A stretch of DNA of 58,218 nucleotides from Bifidobacteriaceae bacterium UBA2724 (GCA_002353815.1 DEKK01000002.1:1-58218), one strand, 5' to 3'; positions 17,285 through 26,707 are shown, numbered from the stretch's first letter. A program made the numbers and translations. The notes: generated by a model from the sequence alone, not told the origin.

Positions 17285-17947
17285 TCACTCCCCGCTGCCT
17301 TTTTGCAAGGCACGGACGGTGAGAAGCTGGATGTCTTCGCTGGAGCACCCGGTGTAGGCGCTCGTTGATACCGAAATGGCCTTGGTCTGGTCCGGCGGAT
17401 ATACGAGGATGGCATCCGCCGCCTGGGGCTTGCATGCATCGGTGTCGTAATTGGCGGCATTGGTGATCTGGAGCTCGCTGTAGGCGGACTCGCCCGGCTC
17501 CAGCGTGATTGTCGTCGGGGTGACGCTGTCGTCCCGTTCGGCAGCGGCGCCGATTTGCTCGCCGCCGGAGGTCAGCGAGACTCCCGGGTACCCCGTCACC
17601 GTGCACGATGCATCCCCGTTGTTGGTAAGGACCAGATAGGGATAGTCGCTGCCCGCTCCTCCACCGGAACCCTCGGCCAGCGTCGCGGAAAGGTTGTCAC
17701 TCGCGCAAACAGTGGTGCCCTTCTGCGAAACGCTTTCGGATTGGCCACCGTCGGACGCGGCGTCGCTTTCGGTCGGCGCGCTGGTGATCACCGTCGGCGA
17801 AGCCGAACGTTGCACCTCCGCTTCGGGTGATGACGAACCGCATGCAGCCAGCGGCGCGATGCACAGAGCCAGCGCGGCCGCCGCAGCGTAGGCGTGACGA
17901 CGGCCGCGCGTCCTCTCGCCTGAGTGAGATTCGTGTCGACGTATCAT
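17285..17947 (-). CDS. DUF4232-like lipoprotein
   Basis: 220 residues; GGAGGAGAA sits directly before the ATG. The signal peptide ends in lipobox LAAC (about residue 36), followed by a Ser/Thr/Glu-rich linker. From about residue 80 there is a beta-rich domain typical of actinobacterial DUF4232 proteins: YLVLTNNGDASCTVTGYPGV, then a LEPGESAYSEL strand and a final TVRAL strand. Two Cys pairs could form disulfides. The function of DUF4232 proteins is unknown; they are surface lipoproteins. It stands between two Sel1-type genes on the same strand, but spacing of over 400 bases on each side suggests independent transcription. Confidence 0.8.
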   Translation of the reverse strand: MIRRHESHSGERTRGRRHAYAAAAALALCIAPLAACGSSSPEAEVQRSASPTVITSAPTESDAASDGGQSESVSQKGTTVCASDNLSATLAEGSGGGAGSDYPYLVLTNNGDASCTVTGYPGVSLTSGGEQIGAAAERDDSVTPTTITLEPGESAYSELQITNAANYDTDACKPQAADAILVYPPDQTKAISVSTSAYTGCSSEDIQLLTVRALQKGSGE

Positions 17948-18389
17948 TTCTCCTCCATTCTCGATGACTCTCTTCCACGACCGTCATGGGACGGTCGCCC
18001 TCCGTTCAACGGCACCTTTGCCACAACGGTATCGGAAGTCGTTGTAACTATGATATCCGTTCCCCGGCGGCAAAGTCCGTCGTCGCCTCAACGCTTAACC
18101 GGAAAAGCATCACACCCTTTGCCATTCCTCGCGTTCCCAACGATCGCGCGTTGTGCGCAACCTCCTCCGCCCGGGGAGCATCCTGCCCGACGGTCATATC
18201 AGTATAAGCCCAAAATCATCTCTGGCCAAGAACCGGGAGCGGAGAATCTCCATATGCTTTCTTCAGGGGAGTGCAACGGCGTCGGGCGTAATCCATCACG
18301 GACGCCACGACGCCAACCCGCGGTGGCTGAGGATGGGCGCAGGCGCCTCGTCCGAGGCATGGCCTGCACCCATCGGGCATCCGAAGCCG
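17948..18389. other. Gene-free region
   Basis: 442 bases between the DUF4232-like gene and the small Sel1 gene, both on the minus strand. I see no coding frame with a ribosome site. A TATACT on the minus strand near 18202 could be a -10 box for the lipoprotein gene, but it lies about 250 bases away. A short inverted repeat ACAACG-N11-CGTTGT sits near 18023-18045. Confidence 0.3.
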
Positions 18390-18944
18390 TCAGGCGAGTT
18401 TCAGCTGGAGCATCGGATGCTGCGACAGAAGCTGTGCATATGCACGGTCGGCGGATTTGCTGCCACGCGCCGAGGCTTCGCGATAGCACCGGGCGGCCCA
18501 TTCATTGTCGCCGAAGGCCTGGTACAGACGTCCTGCGAGCAGATAGCCCAGCGCCATGCCGGTCTGCGCCGCACGGAGGAAGAATTCGAGAGCGCGCTCC
18601 AGATTGGCCGCGACGTGCCTGTTCGTCCAGGAGTACCACCGTCCGAGATTGATCATGGCTGTGGCATTGCCGCCATCGGCGTCCATTTTCAGCTCGCGCA
18701 CTGCGATCGCCGGGTCGCACTCGATCTTTTCGCCTTTGAGATACCATGTGCCATTGGCGAACTGGTATCCCGCATAGGTTGAATCCAGCGCGTCCTCTGA
18801 CGCATCCGCCCCGAGCCCTCCGTCAGCCGTGTCGCGCGTGACCTCGACGGATTCCACGCCAGACGCCTTCGTGGCCCGCGCATCGCCTTCGGCGGCGGAA
18901 GCCTGGATTCGTTTCTTGGCAAATGCTTCATCGGATTCGCACAT
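18390..18944 (-). CDS. Small Sel1-repeat-like protein (184 aa)
   Basis: 184 residues, ATG 18944 preceded by AGGGAAGG. The C-terminal ~100 residues form Sel1/TPR-type helical pairs: GNATAMINLGRWYSW, ALEFFLRAAQTGMALGYLLAGRLY and NEWAARCYREASARGSKSAD. The N-terminal ~70 residues are charged and disordered. No signal peptide or membrane segment is seen. It probably acts as a protein-interaction scaffold. It resembles the repeat portion of the larger gene at 14861-16858 in kind, but not closely enough by eye to call them recent duplicates. Confidence 0.65.
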   Translation of the reverse strand: MCESDEAFAKKRIQASAAEGDARATKASGVESVEVTRDTADGGLGADASEDALDSTYAGYQFANGTWYLKGEKIECDPAIAVRELKMDADGGNATAMINLGRWYSWTNRHVAANLERALEFFLRAAQTGMALGYLLAGRLYQAFGDNEWAARCYREASARGSKSADRAYAQLLSQHPMLQLKLA

Positions 18945-19384
18945 GATTGATGCCTTCCCTTATTAAGGTTCGGATACACACATGAGACGTTCAGCGCCGC
19001 TCCATTCGGCGTCTGAGCTTCTTCGCGCTTGCGAACTATGTGCATCCTCGCACTGTGGTTTCTCATAGGTAACTTTATCACCCGAAGGCATGCTTCCCAA
19101 GGAATTGTTCGATACCGCACTGTTTTTTCAAAGATACGCCCACCAATGGTTACGAACCCGCAGGAAACCTGTGCTTCAAAAGGACTGCAATTCCGCGCTT
19201 TTGAGAACAGCCGCCGATTCCCCCCGCGTTCACAAATCCGCACGACACGCCGAACGTCTCTCGAACGCATCGAACAGTGTATTGAGCCTCTGAATGAAGG
19301 ACGACGGAGGGACGGAACACAGACACAACGAGGAACGGCGGCGCGACCGGATACAGAACCGCACGAAGCCTGTCCAAAACAAAA
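18945..19384. other. Gene-free region between the Sel1 gene and the pyr operon terminator
   Basis: About 440 bases, noticeably less GC-rich than the surroundings. Several overlapping open frames exist on both strands but none has a ribosome site, codon bias or recognisable product. The promoter of the small Sel1 gene should lie here on the minus strand. I cannot pick a convincing -35/-10 pair. Confidence 0.3.
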
Positions 19385-19420
19385 GGTCTTGGAACCCTGC
19401 ACCCGCAAGGTTCCAAGACC
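19385..19420 (-). terminator. Strong intrinsic terminator of the pyr operon
   Basis: GGTCTTGGAACC (19385-19396) and GGTTCCAAGACC (19409-19420) form a perfect 12-bp stem with a 12-base loop. On the minus strand the stem is followed by TTTTGTTTT. It lies about 115 bases after the pyrE stop codon and closes the operon. Confidence 0.85.
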
Positions 19421-19536
19421 CGCCGCATGTCACTTCGGGACGCTTCGTTCCCGGCGGGCGACCGCAGGCAGACGGAGCGCCTTCCCCTGCCCACGCCGCC
19501 TCATCCCTGGGGATGGGCACGGGGTCAAGGGAGGGG

Positions 19537-20241
19537 TCACGCGCCGTACTTTTCGAGATAGGCGTCGGCGGCGGCCTTGACGTCGTCGCTCAGCAACGCC
19601 TCGCCGCTCGCATTCCTGAACGTCGACGCGGCTGCGAAAATCTCGCGAACGGTGGCGATGGCCAGCACGGGGAAGCCGAATTCGTCTTCCACGGCCTGCA
19701 CCGCTGATTTGTCGGAATCCTTGGTCTTCTCCATGCGGTCGACGGAGAGCACGAGGCCCACGATCTCCACGTCGGCGGCGGCCTTGAGCTTCGGGACGAC
19801 CTCGCGCACGGCGGTCCCGGCGGTCATCACGTCATCGACCATGAGCACCTTCATGCCGTCGGTGAGCTGGGTGCCGACGAACATGCCGCCGTCGCCATGG
19901 TCTTTCTTCTCTTTGCGGTCGAAGGTGTATCCGACCTCCATGCCATGCTGGTCGTCCAGCGCCATGGCGGTGCTCACCGCGAGCGGGATGCCCTTGTACG
20001 CCGGTCCGAAGATCGTGTCGATGTCATCGGGCAGCACGCCCTTCTTCTGCGCACTGACGATGGTGGACGCGTAGTATTCGCCTAGCGTCTGGATGCTGGC
20101 GCCGTCGTTGAACGAGCCGGCGTTGATGAAGTATGGCGACTGGCGCCCGGACTTCAGGGTGAACGAACCGAATTTCAAAGCCCCTTGGTCGAGCAGAAAA
20201 CGTGTGAATTCCTCATGCATGGGGTTGATTTCGTCAGACAT
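19537..20241 (-). CDS. pyrE: Orotate phosphoribosyltransferase
   Basis: 234 residues; start ATG 20241 with GGAAGGAA upstream. It converts orotate and PRPP to orotidine 5'-monophosphate, step five of UMP synthesis. The N-terminal substrate loop SFTLKSGRQSPYF (about 24-36) and the PRPP-binding motif MVDDVMTAGTAVRE are intact. It is the last gene of the pyr operon, separated from pyrD by about 245 bases; a TACAGT element on the minus strand in that gap might be an internal promoter. The terminator at 19385-19420 follows. Confidence 0.95.
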   Translation of the reverse strand: MSDEINPMHEEFTRFLLDQGALKFGSFTLKSGRQSPYFINAGSFNDGASIQTLGEYYASTIVSAQKKGVLPDDIDTIFGPAYKGIPLAVSTAMALDDQHGMEVGYTFDRKEKKDHGDGGMFVGTQLTDGMKVLMVDDVMTAGTAVREVVPKLKAAADVEIVGLVLSVDRMEKTKDSDKSAVQAVEDEFGFPVLAIATVREIFAAASTFRNASGEALLSDDVKAAADAYLEKYGA

Positions 20242-20485
20242 GGCGATTCCTTCCGATAGCGCCGGCGCCGCGCCGTCGGCTGCAGCGCGGCGCACTTGTT
20301 CAATCCACTAACACTGTAGCGTACAGAGGACAGGGCGGGGACGAGGTGCCGTGCGCTGTCCCCCGCACCGTCATCAATCCGACGCCGCGTCGCCCTCTTC
20401 CAGCCGCGAGCGTCCGCGCCAAGAATGACGCCGCGTTGCGGCCCCGGGGGCGGGCAGGCCCCGGATGCAGGACGCGCCCCGGTCT

Positions 20486-21469
20486 CTACCAAGTGCGCCC
20501 TTCTTCGAGCGCCTGCGCAAGCTCCGGCCTCTTGTCGAGCAGAGCGTCGAGCTCGGTCGCAATGCGCAGCGGGGCCACGGGGTCGCCGAGCGCCGCGGAA
20601 CCGACTTCGACGGCGTTGGCTCCGGCATACAGGAATTCCAGCGCGTCCTCGCCGGTCATGATGCCGCCGATGCCGATGATCGGGATCTCCGGGAAGGCCT
20701 GTCGGGTCTTGTAGACGAACGCCAAGGCCATGGGATGCACGCACGGGCCCGACACGCCGCCGGTGATGTTGGCGAGGATCGGCTTGCCGGTGCGGATGTC
20801 GAAGCGCATCCCCACGAAGGTGTTGATCATCGACAGCGCGTCGGCACCGCCTTCGATGCACGCCTCGGCGATGGGACGGATGTCGGTGACGTTCGGGGTG
20901 AGCTTGACGATCATGGGTTTGTCGGTGAGCGGGCGCAGACGCTTGACGAGGCGCTTGAGGGCGACCGGATCGGTGCCAGTCGACAGACCGTCGGCCGAGA
21001 CATTCGGGCAGCTCACGTTGATTTCGAGCATGTCGGACTCATGGTCGGCGAGCTTGGAGACGACCTCGGCGTAGTCGTCGTCGGAATGGCCGGCGACATT
21101 GGTGATGACGGTGGCGCCCGCGGCCTTGAGCGCAGGCAGGTCGTGCTCGAGATAGTAATCGACGCCGGGGTTCTGCAAACCGACGGAGTTGACGGAACCT
21201 GCCGGGGTCTCGGCGGTGCGGGGAACGGGGTTGCCCTCCCACGGCACGGGCGACACGCCCTTGGTGCTGACGGCGCCGAGCTGGCTCACGTCATAGAACC
21301 ATTTGACGGCGTCGAAGTTGAACGTCCCCGACGCGGTGCCGACGGGGTTCTTCCATTCGACGCCGGCGACCTGGGTCTTGTGATGCCATGTGAACTTCTG
21401 GTTGGCGTCGAAGTTGGAGCGGCGCTCCGCGTCAAGCTCCGGGGTCATGGTCTCTGTGGCTTCGCTCAT
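20486..21469 (-). CDS. pyrD: Dihydroorotate dehydrogenase B, catalytic subunit (class 1B)
   Basis: 327 residues from ATG 21469, which overlaps the pyrK stop by four bases (ATGA); GGGAGGCAGC provides the ribosome site. It oxidises dihydroorotate to orotate using FMN. The TIM-barrel shows the family marks: GTASGTFNFD near the start, VNSVGLQNPG, LEINVSCPNV and the FMN phosphate site IGIGGIMTGEDALEFLYAGA. Coupling to PyrK (FAD, iron-sulfur) means electrons pass to NAD+, as expected for class 1B. The coupled translation fits a heterotetramer assembled from equal subunit amounts. Confidence 0.95.
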   Translation of the reverse strand: MSEATETMTPELDAERRSNFDANQKFTWHHKTQVAGVEWKNPVGTASGTFNFDAVKWFYDVSQLGAVSTKGVSPVPWEGNPVPRTAETPAGSVNSVGLQNPGVDYYLEHDLPALKAAGATVITNVAGHSDDDYAEVVSKLADHESDMLEINVSCPNVSADGLSTGTDPVALKRLVKRLRPLTDKPMIVKLTPNVTDIRPIAEACIEGGADALSMINTFVGMRFDIRTGKPILANITGGVSGPCVHPMALAFVYKTRQAFPEIPIIGIGGIMTGEDALEFLYAGANAVEVGSAALGDPVAPLRIATELDALLDKRPELAQALEEGRTW

Positions 21470-22299
21470 CGTGCTGCCTCCCATCCTTCCAGTTCAGCGG
21501 TGTTGAAAACGGGTCCGTCCACGCAGGTCTTGAGGATTCCGCGCGTCGTATGCACCGTGCAGACGACGCAGGTGCCGAAACCGCAGCCCATGCGGGCCTC
21601 AAGACTGGCGTAGACCGCCACGCCGTGGTCGCGGCCCCATGCGGAGACGGCCTTCATCATGCCCAGCGGCCCGCAGGTGAGGATGCGCACGGGGCGCTCG
21701 CCCTCGGCGCACGGCAACAGATGCCCATCGGCGCCGCCCGCGATGCCGCGTTCCTCCGCCCAACGGTCGAGGATCGTGATGACGTTGCCCTCCGACTCGT
21801 CGATGGAGCGCACATCATCGCTGTACTTGGCCGCGTACCGATCGGCGAAATGCACATTGCGATAGCCAAACAGCACCGTCGCATGGCAGTCGTCGCGGCC
21901 ATGGAGCTCCTGCGCGGCGCGCACCAGCGGCGGGACGCCCAGGCCTCCCCCGACGAGCACGTAGTCGGCGGGCTCCCTGAGGTCGTATCCGCGTCCGAGC
22001 GGACCGAGCACATCCACGGTCTGCCCCGGCTTGAGTCCGCGGAATTCCCCCGTGCCCTTGCCGATGACGGCGAAGATGAGGGTGAATTCATCACCGTTGA
22101 CCTCACACACGCCGAAAGGGCGCGGCGACAGTCGCTGCGCATTCGAGGTGTAGAGGTTCACGAACTGTGCGGGCCTGGCATGCGCGGCGATGAACGCATC
22201 ACGAAGCGTGAGCCTCACCACCCCGTCGGTCAGCTCTTCGCATGCCACCACCTGCGCTGGGCGCCGGGAGGGAAAATACGTCGGCTTGAATTCGCTCAT
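21466..22299 (-). CDS. pyrK: Dihydroorotate dehydrogenase B, electron-transfer subunit
   Basis: 277 residues, ATG 22299 with AGCAAGGAG upstream. A ferredoxin-reductase-type protein: the FAD domain carries RPFGVCEV (about 58-65), the NAD domain contains VGGGLGVPPLV, and the C-terminus has the 2Fe-2S Cys cluster (MGCGFGTCVVC followed by a Cys about a dozen residues later). It passes electrons from the FMN of PyrD to NAD+. It overlaps pyrD and follows pyrF by about 115 bases. Confidence 0.94.
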   Translation of the reverse strand: MSEFKPTYFPSRRPAQVVACEELTDGVVRLTLRDAFIAAHARPAQFVNLYTSNAQRLSPRPFGVCEVNGDEFTLIFAVIGKGTGEFRGLKPGQTVDVLGPLGRGYDLREPADYVLVGGGLGVPPLVRAAQELHGRDDCHATVLFGYRNVHFADRYAAKYSDDVRSIDESEGNVITILDRWAEERGIAGGADGHLLPCAEGERPVRILTCGPLGMMKAVSAWGRDHGVAVYASLEARMGCGFGTCVVCTVHTTRGILKTCVDGPVFNTAELEGWEAAR

Positions 22300-22414
22300 G
22301 CGTTCTCCTTGCTGGTTTCTGTTGGTTGCTGTATTACGTTGTGACATTGGACATCCGCTTCCCCGGAATCCGTCGCGCGGCGCCATGGAGGCCCCGTCGC
22401 CACGGACTTCGACG

Positions 22415-23464
22415 TCAGCGCAATGCCGACGTGAGGTCCTTGCGCATGGCCAGCGCCGCGTTCCGCGCGCTGTCCCCCACGAGCTGGAGCGAACGCCGCG
22501 CATCGTCGGCGATGGCCTCGCGTTCCGCAGCGTCGGGGTCGGCGCCCTGCCGTGTATAGTCGGTTTGCGTGAAATCGGCGGCGCGAGGATCCTTGCGCCA
22601 TGCGCCGATGATGCCACGCGATGAGTTGACGATCGCTCCGGAGCCGTCGGCGTCGAACATGCCTGCGACGTCGGAGGCGGAACCGCCCTGGGCTCCGTAG
22701 CCGGGCACAAGGAAGAACGTATGGGGCATACGGCGGCGCAACGCGGCGCCCTCCTCGGGGTGCGTGGCTCCGACGACCGCGCCCACGCGGGAATACCCAT
22801 GCTCGCCGCGCGTACCGGCGCCCCACTGCTCGACGAGGTCCGCGACCTGGTCGGCCACCGTGGACGCGGGTGATTCGTCGTCAGAACCGGAACGGAGCGG
22901 GAGCGTCTGCAACTGCGAGCTCGAAGGATTCGAGGTGCGCACCAACACGAAGATGTCTTTGCCGGCGGCGTCGGCCACGTCGACGAACGGCATGACGCCG
23001 TCCTCGCCGAGATACGGATTGACCGTCACGGCGTCCTCATGCCACGGATTCTCGACCCTGGTGCCGAAACCCTCGCCGAACTCGGCCACGTCGGGGACGC
23101 CGCCCAGATGGGAGGCGTAGAGCGCCGCGGTAGAGCCGATGTCTCCCCTCTTCACATCGCCCAGCACGTAGAGGCCGCGTTCGGCCGCATAGGCGCAGGT
23201 GTCGCAGAACAGCTGGATGCCGATGGGACCGAGCGCCTCGTACATGGCGATCTGCGGTTTGACGGCTGGGACGATGTCAGCCACGGCATCGATGACGGCC
23301 TTGTTGAACGCACGGTAAGCGTCCGCGAGCGCCGCGGCGCGGGACTCGGGATGCGCCGCGTGGGCGCCGTCGAGCACTGGTGCGGGGATCAGCGCCGGCT
23401 TGGGGTCGAGCCCCACGACGCTGGGGTTGCCGGTGCGCGAAATGGCTTCGATGAGTTTGTCCAT
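22415..23464 (-). CDS. pyrF: Orotidine 5'-phosphate decarboxylase (type 2)
   Basis: 349 residues from ATG 23464 (CAAGGAGAG upstream). It converts OMP to UMP. The actinobacterial type 2 form is recognised by VVGLDPK at the N-terminus, the catalytic LGDVKRGDIGST, the VRTSNPSS motif and the phosphate-gripper region VPGYGAQGG. It is longer than most type 2 enzymes (about 270-310), with insertions around residues 195-225 and a C-terminal helical extension. It lies between pyrC and pyrK in the operon. Confidence 0.93.
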   Translation of the reverse strand: MDKLIEAISRTGNPSVVGLDPKPALIPAPVLDGAHAAHPESRAAALADAYRAFNKAVIDAVADIVPAVKPQIAMYEALGPIGIQLFCDTCAYAAERGLYVLGDVKRGDIGSTAALYASHLGGVPDVAEFGEGFGTRVENPWHEDAVTVNPYLGEDGVMPFVDVADAAGKDIFVLVRTSNPSSSQLQTLPLRSGSDDESPASTVADQVADLVEQWGAGTRGEHGYSRVGAVVGATHPEEGAALRRRMPHTFFLVPGYGAQGGSASDVAGMFDADGSGAIVNSSRGIIGAWRKDPRAADFTQTDYTRQGADPDAAEREAIADDARRSLQLVGDSARNAALAMRKDLTSALR

Positions 23465-23610
23465 GCTTGGGTCTGGCTCTCCTTGTGGCTTTGCATTTCT
23501 GTGTGGCGTCCTGCCGTGACGTCCCGCGGGGACCGTTTCCGCCTCTCGCGGGAGTCCGTCCTGCCGACGGCCCGCCTGCACAAAGCCGGGCGCCGGAAGG
23601 ACGCGGCACG

Positions 23611-25140
23611 TCACCTGTGTTGGATGGTTTCCGTCGCGAGCGTGTCGATGGGCTTCGGCGCGGCCTGCGACATGATGCGCGAGCGCGGGATGCGCGAGAA
23701 CACGAGGCGCGAGCCGATGATCGTGGCCATGGGGCGCCCCGTGACGTGCATACCCCCGAACGGGGTGTTGCGCGCCTTGGAATGGAAGGCTTCGGGGTCA
23801 ACGGTCCATTCTTCCCGGGGGGCGAGCAGCGTGAAGTCGCAGACGGCCGCCGTGTCGTTGGATGACTGGAATTCGCTGGTGGTGGTGCCGATGTGCGCCG
23901 CCGCCGTCAGGTCGAGGACGGGGCGTTCCCAGCTGCCGGCGTCGAGCCTGGGGACGGTGCATTCGGCGCTTCCCATGAGCCGTGCCGGCGCCAGGCTCAT
24001 GAGCTCGATGAGCCGTTCGTCGTCGATGACGCCGCCGTCGACGAGCACGGTGTGGCACACGGCGTATGCGGTTTCGAGACCGATGATGCCGTTGGGCGCA
24101 TCCATCATGCCCTTCGCCTTCTCCTCGGCGGTATGCGGGGCGTGGTCGGTGGCGATCATGTCGACGGTGCCGTCGGCGATGGCGCGGAGCGTGGCCTGGC
24201 GGTTCTCCTCGCTGCGCAGCGGCGGGTTCATCTTGGCAAGCGTGCCGAGGCGCTCCACGGCGGTGTCGTTGAGGGCGATGTAGTGGGGCGCGGTCTCGCA
24301 GGTTACGGGCAGTCCCTCGGCCTTCGCCTTGCGGATGAGGTCGAAGGAGGCGGCGCAGCTGACATGCTGCAGATGCACATGGCAGCCGGTGCGACGGGCC
24401 AGGTCGATGTCGCGTGCGATGACCGTGGCCTCGGTTTCGGCGGGGATGCCCGGCAGCCCGAGCTTGCGCGAGGTCTCCCCCTCGTTCATCACGCCCGAGT
24501 CATGGTGTTCGCAATGGTCGATGAACACGATGCCCGCGTCGATGCTGTTCTTGGCCACGGTGTCGAGGATTCCGTCGGTCACGGCCGCCCCGTCATCGCT
24601 GAGGGCGACGACCGGATGCTTGAAACCCGCCCCGTGGAGGCCGTGCTGCCAATCGCGCAGCTTGCTGGCCTCGGCGCCGGCGCGGTCTTTGGAGGCCGAT
24701 GCGCACAGCGCGTACCGGACGGGAAGCGCCACGCAGTTGTCCTCTTCGTAGTTCTCGAGGTAATCGAGGGACGACCAACGGCCCTTGAGCGTGGTCAGGG
24801 TGTCGGCGTCGGACGGGTCCACCGCGGCCCCGTCGAGCGCCGGCACAGTGTTCGGCATGATGAGCACGGTGGTGTAGCCGCCCGATGCCGCGGCGGCGGC
24901 GCCGGTGACCATGGTCTCCTTGGCGGTCTGCCCAGGGTCGCGGAAATGCACATGGGGGTCGTGGAACCCGGGAGCGAGCACATACCCCATGCCGTTGACG
25001 GTGATCACGGAGCCGTCGACGCCGGCGGTCGCCCCGCCGTCGTCGATGAGGCGCCCGGAGCACACAGGCACGAGCACGTCGATGGGGCCGGGCATGTTCC
25101 ACAGCCTGACATTCACGATTCTGAGCATCGCCGCCGTCAT
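23611..25140 (-). CDS. pyrC: Dihydroorotase
   Basis: 509 residues. The ATG at 25140 shares its first base with the pyrI stop (TGATG), so translation is coupled. It closes carbamoyl aspartate to dihydroorotate. The class I amidohydrolase marks are present: PGFHDPHVHFRDPG (metal ligands), HLQHVSC, and TDHAPHTAEEK with the catalytic Asp. The usual length is about 430; the extra length lies in a C-terminal extension and an insertion near residues 100-150. The last ~25 residues are basic and unlike the family consensus. Confidence 0.94.
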   Translation of the reverse strand: MTAAMLRIVNVRLWNMPGPIDVLVPVCSGRLIDDGGATAGVDGSVITVNGMGYVLAPGFHDPHVHFRDPGQTAKETMVTGAAAAASGGYTTVLIMPNTVPALDGAAVDPSDADTLTTLKGRWSSLDYLENYEEDNCVALPVRYALCASASKDRAGAEASKLRDWQHGLHGAGFKHPVVALSDDGAAVTDGILDTVAKNSIDAGIVFIDHCEHHDSGVMNEGETSRKLGLPGIPAETEATVIARDIDLARRTGCHVHLQHVSCAASFDLIRKAKAEGLPVTCETAPHYIALNDTAVERLGTLAKMNPPLRSEENRQATLRAIADGTVDMIATDHAPHTAEEKAKGMMDAPNGIIGLETAYAVCHTVLVDGGVIDDERLIELMSLAPARLMGSAECTVPRLDAGSWERPVLDLTAAAHIGTTTSEFQSSNDTAAVCDFTLLAPREEWTVDPEAFHSKARNTPFGGMHVTGRPMATIIGSRLVFSRIPRSRIMSQAAPKPIDTLATETIQHR

Positions 25141-25568
25141 CAGAACTTGGCCTCCTCGTCGCAGTAATCGCAACGGTATTCCTGATGCCCGTTGAGGGTG
25201 ACGAGATGGAATCCCTGCCTGACGTCGCGTTCGGTGGACGTGACGCAGCGCGGGTTCGGGCAGCGGATGACGCCAGAGACGTGCTGGGGCAGCGTCGGCG
25301 TGAGCTTCTTCACGATGGAACCGTCGCGGACGATGCCGACCGTGGCGTTGCGCGCGACGAGACCGAGCACATCCAGGTCGATGCGGTCGTCGGCCATGCC
25401 TTCGATCTTGATGATGTCCTTCGTGCCATAGCGCTTGGAGTCGGCGTTCATGATGAGCGCGATCTTCGTCCTCGACGGGTCGACCTTGAGGTATTCGAGG
25501 ACCTTGAGCGCGGTGCCCGCGGGCACGTGGTCGATGATGATGCCGTTCTGCAGGCTCGTGACTTCCAT
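25140..25568 (-). CDS. pyrI: Aspartate carbamoyltransferase regulatory subunit
   Basis: 142 residues. Its ATG at 25568 overlaps the pyrB stop (TAATG). The N-terminal allosteric domain (NGIIIDHVPAG, then K-I-A-L-I-M-N) would bind nucleotide effectors. The C-terminal zinc domain has all four Cys, as CPNPRC and CDYC. PyrI confers CTP/UTP feedback on the PyrB catalytic trimers, so allosteric control of the pathway is expected here. Confidence 0.95.
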   Translation of the reverse strand: MEVTSLQNGIIIDHVPAGTALKVLEYLKVDPSRTKIALIMNADSKRYGTKDIIKIEGMADDRIDLDVLGLVARNATVGIVRDGSIVKKLTPTLPQHVSGVIRCPNPRCVTSTERDVRQGFHLVTLNGHQEYRCDYCDEEAKF

Positions 25569-26587
25569 TACTCGGTGACCTCCTTGCATTCGTCGGATTC
25601 GCTGAAGCCCGGAAGGCTGTCGCCCAGCAGGGAGCTTTCGAGCGCCATGCGCATGAGCATGCCGCGGCGCACCTGTTCGAAGTACGCCGCACGGGGGTCG
25701 GCGTCGACGTCGAAGCTGATCTCGTTGACGCGGGGAAGGGGATGGAGCACGGCCATGTCGGGCTTCGCGAGCTTCATCTTGGCGGGGTCGAGGATGTACG
25801 TGTCGCGCAGACGCAGGTAGTCGTCCTCGTTGAAGAAGCGCTCCTGCTGCACTCGGGTCATGTACAGCACGTCGAGCTTTCCGATGACGTCCTGGAGGTC
25901 GTGGACCTCTTCGTAGTCGCATGTCCGGGATGCCTCGATGCGGTCGATGACATAGCGCGGCGTCTTGAGCTCGTCGGGGCTGATGAGCACGAAGTGCACG
26001 TTGCCGAAGCGGCACAGGGTCTCTATGAGAGAGTGGACGGTGCGGCCGAACATGAGGTCTCCGCACAGCCCCACCACGAGGTCGGTGATGCGTCCGAAGC
26101 GGGCCTGGATCGTCGACAGGTCGGCAAGCGTCTGGGTGGGGTGCATGTGGCCGCCGTCGCCGCCGTTGATGACCGGGACGCCGGCGTGGGAGGCCGCCCG
26201 CGATGCGACGAGGGCGGCGCCTTCCTTGGGGTGGCGGATGGCGATGATGTCGGCGAAGTTCGACACCACGCGCACCGTGTCCGAAATGGTCTCGCCCTTG
26301 GTGGCCGAGGTGCTCTGGGCGCCTGCAAAACCGATGACGCGCCCGCCGAGACGCAGCATAGCGGTCTCGAAGCTCAGGCGCGTGCGGGTGGAGGGTTCGT
26401 AGAAAAGAGTGGCGAGGATGCGCCCGTCGCAGGTGTGGGCCACGCGTTTCATGTCCTCGTCGATGTATTGTGCCTTGGCAAGCAGAAGTCGGATGTGGTC
26501 AGTTGACAGATCGTCAAGCGTCACAACGCTGCGACCGACCAACTGTGATTCAAGAACAGCGCATTTCTGCGCCGATTGTGATGTCAT
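25568..26587 (-). CDS. pyrB: Aspartate carbamoyltransferase catalytic subunit
   Basis: 339 residues from ATG 26587. The carbamoyl-phosphate loop STRTRLSFETAM, the HPTQTLADL motif and the HPLPRVNEI aspartate-site loop are intact. It makes N-carbamoyl-aspartate, the first committed step of pyrimidine synthesis. It is the first gene of a seven-gene operon (pyrB-I-C-F-K-D-E). The ribosome site is weak (GAAAGG, eight bases upstream) and is immediately preceded by a tandem 14-bp repeat, so expression may be controlled in the leader. Confidence 0.96.
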   Translation of the reverse strand: MTSQSAQKCAVLESQLVGRSVVTLDDLSTDHIRLLLAKAQYIDEDMKRVAHTCDGRILATLFYEPSTRTRLSFETAMLRLGGRVIGFAGAQSTSATKGETISDTVRVVSNFADIIAIRHPKEGAALVASRAASHAGVPVINGGDGGHMHPTQTLADLSTIQARFGRITDLVVGLCGDLMFGRTVHSLIETLCRFGNVHFVLISPDELKTPRYVIDRIEASRTCDYEEVHDLQDVIGKLDVLYMTRVQQERFFNEDDYLRLRDTYILDPAKMKLAKPDMAVLHPLPRVNEISFDVDADPRAAYFEQVRRGMLMRMALESSLLGDSLPGFSESDECKEVTE

Positions 26588-26599
26588 AGCGCGCCTTTC

Positions 26600-26627
26600 G
26601 AACGACTCAGTGAGAACGACTCTGTGA
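26600..26627 (-). repeat. Tandem 14-bp repeat in the pyrB leader
   Basis: GAACGACTCAGTGA and GAACGACTCTGTGA lie head to tail (one mismatch), ending 13 bases from the pyrB start codon. No known pyrimidine attenuator (PyrR-binding loop with terminator) is visible. Confidence 0.6.
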
Positions 26628-26662
26628 GGCGGCCACTTCCTGTGACCTCTACAAAGATAGTT

Positions 26663-26668
26663 TGTCAA
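26663..26668 (-). promoter_or_regulatory. Possible -35 box of the pyr operon
   Basis: A perfect TTGACA lies on the minus strand about 75 bases upstream of pyrB. The expected -10 position 17 bases downstream reads TCACAG, a poor match, so this is only a tentative promoter. Confidence 0.3.
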
Positions 26669-26707
26669 CGAGACATGAACGGCATGGAAACGGCGTGTGC
26701 ACCGTCC

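Noticed and set aside
18689..19408. 239-codon minus-strand frame overlapping the Sel1 gene start and the pyr terminator
   Set aside because: It is in a different frame from the Sel1 gene, runs through the terminator region and shows no motif or start site.
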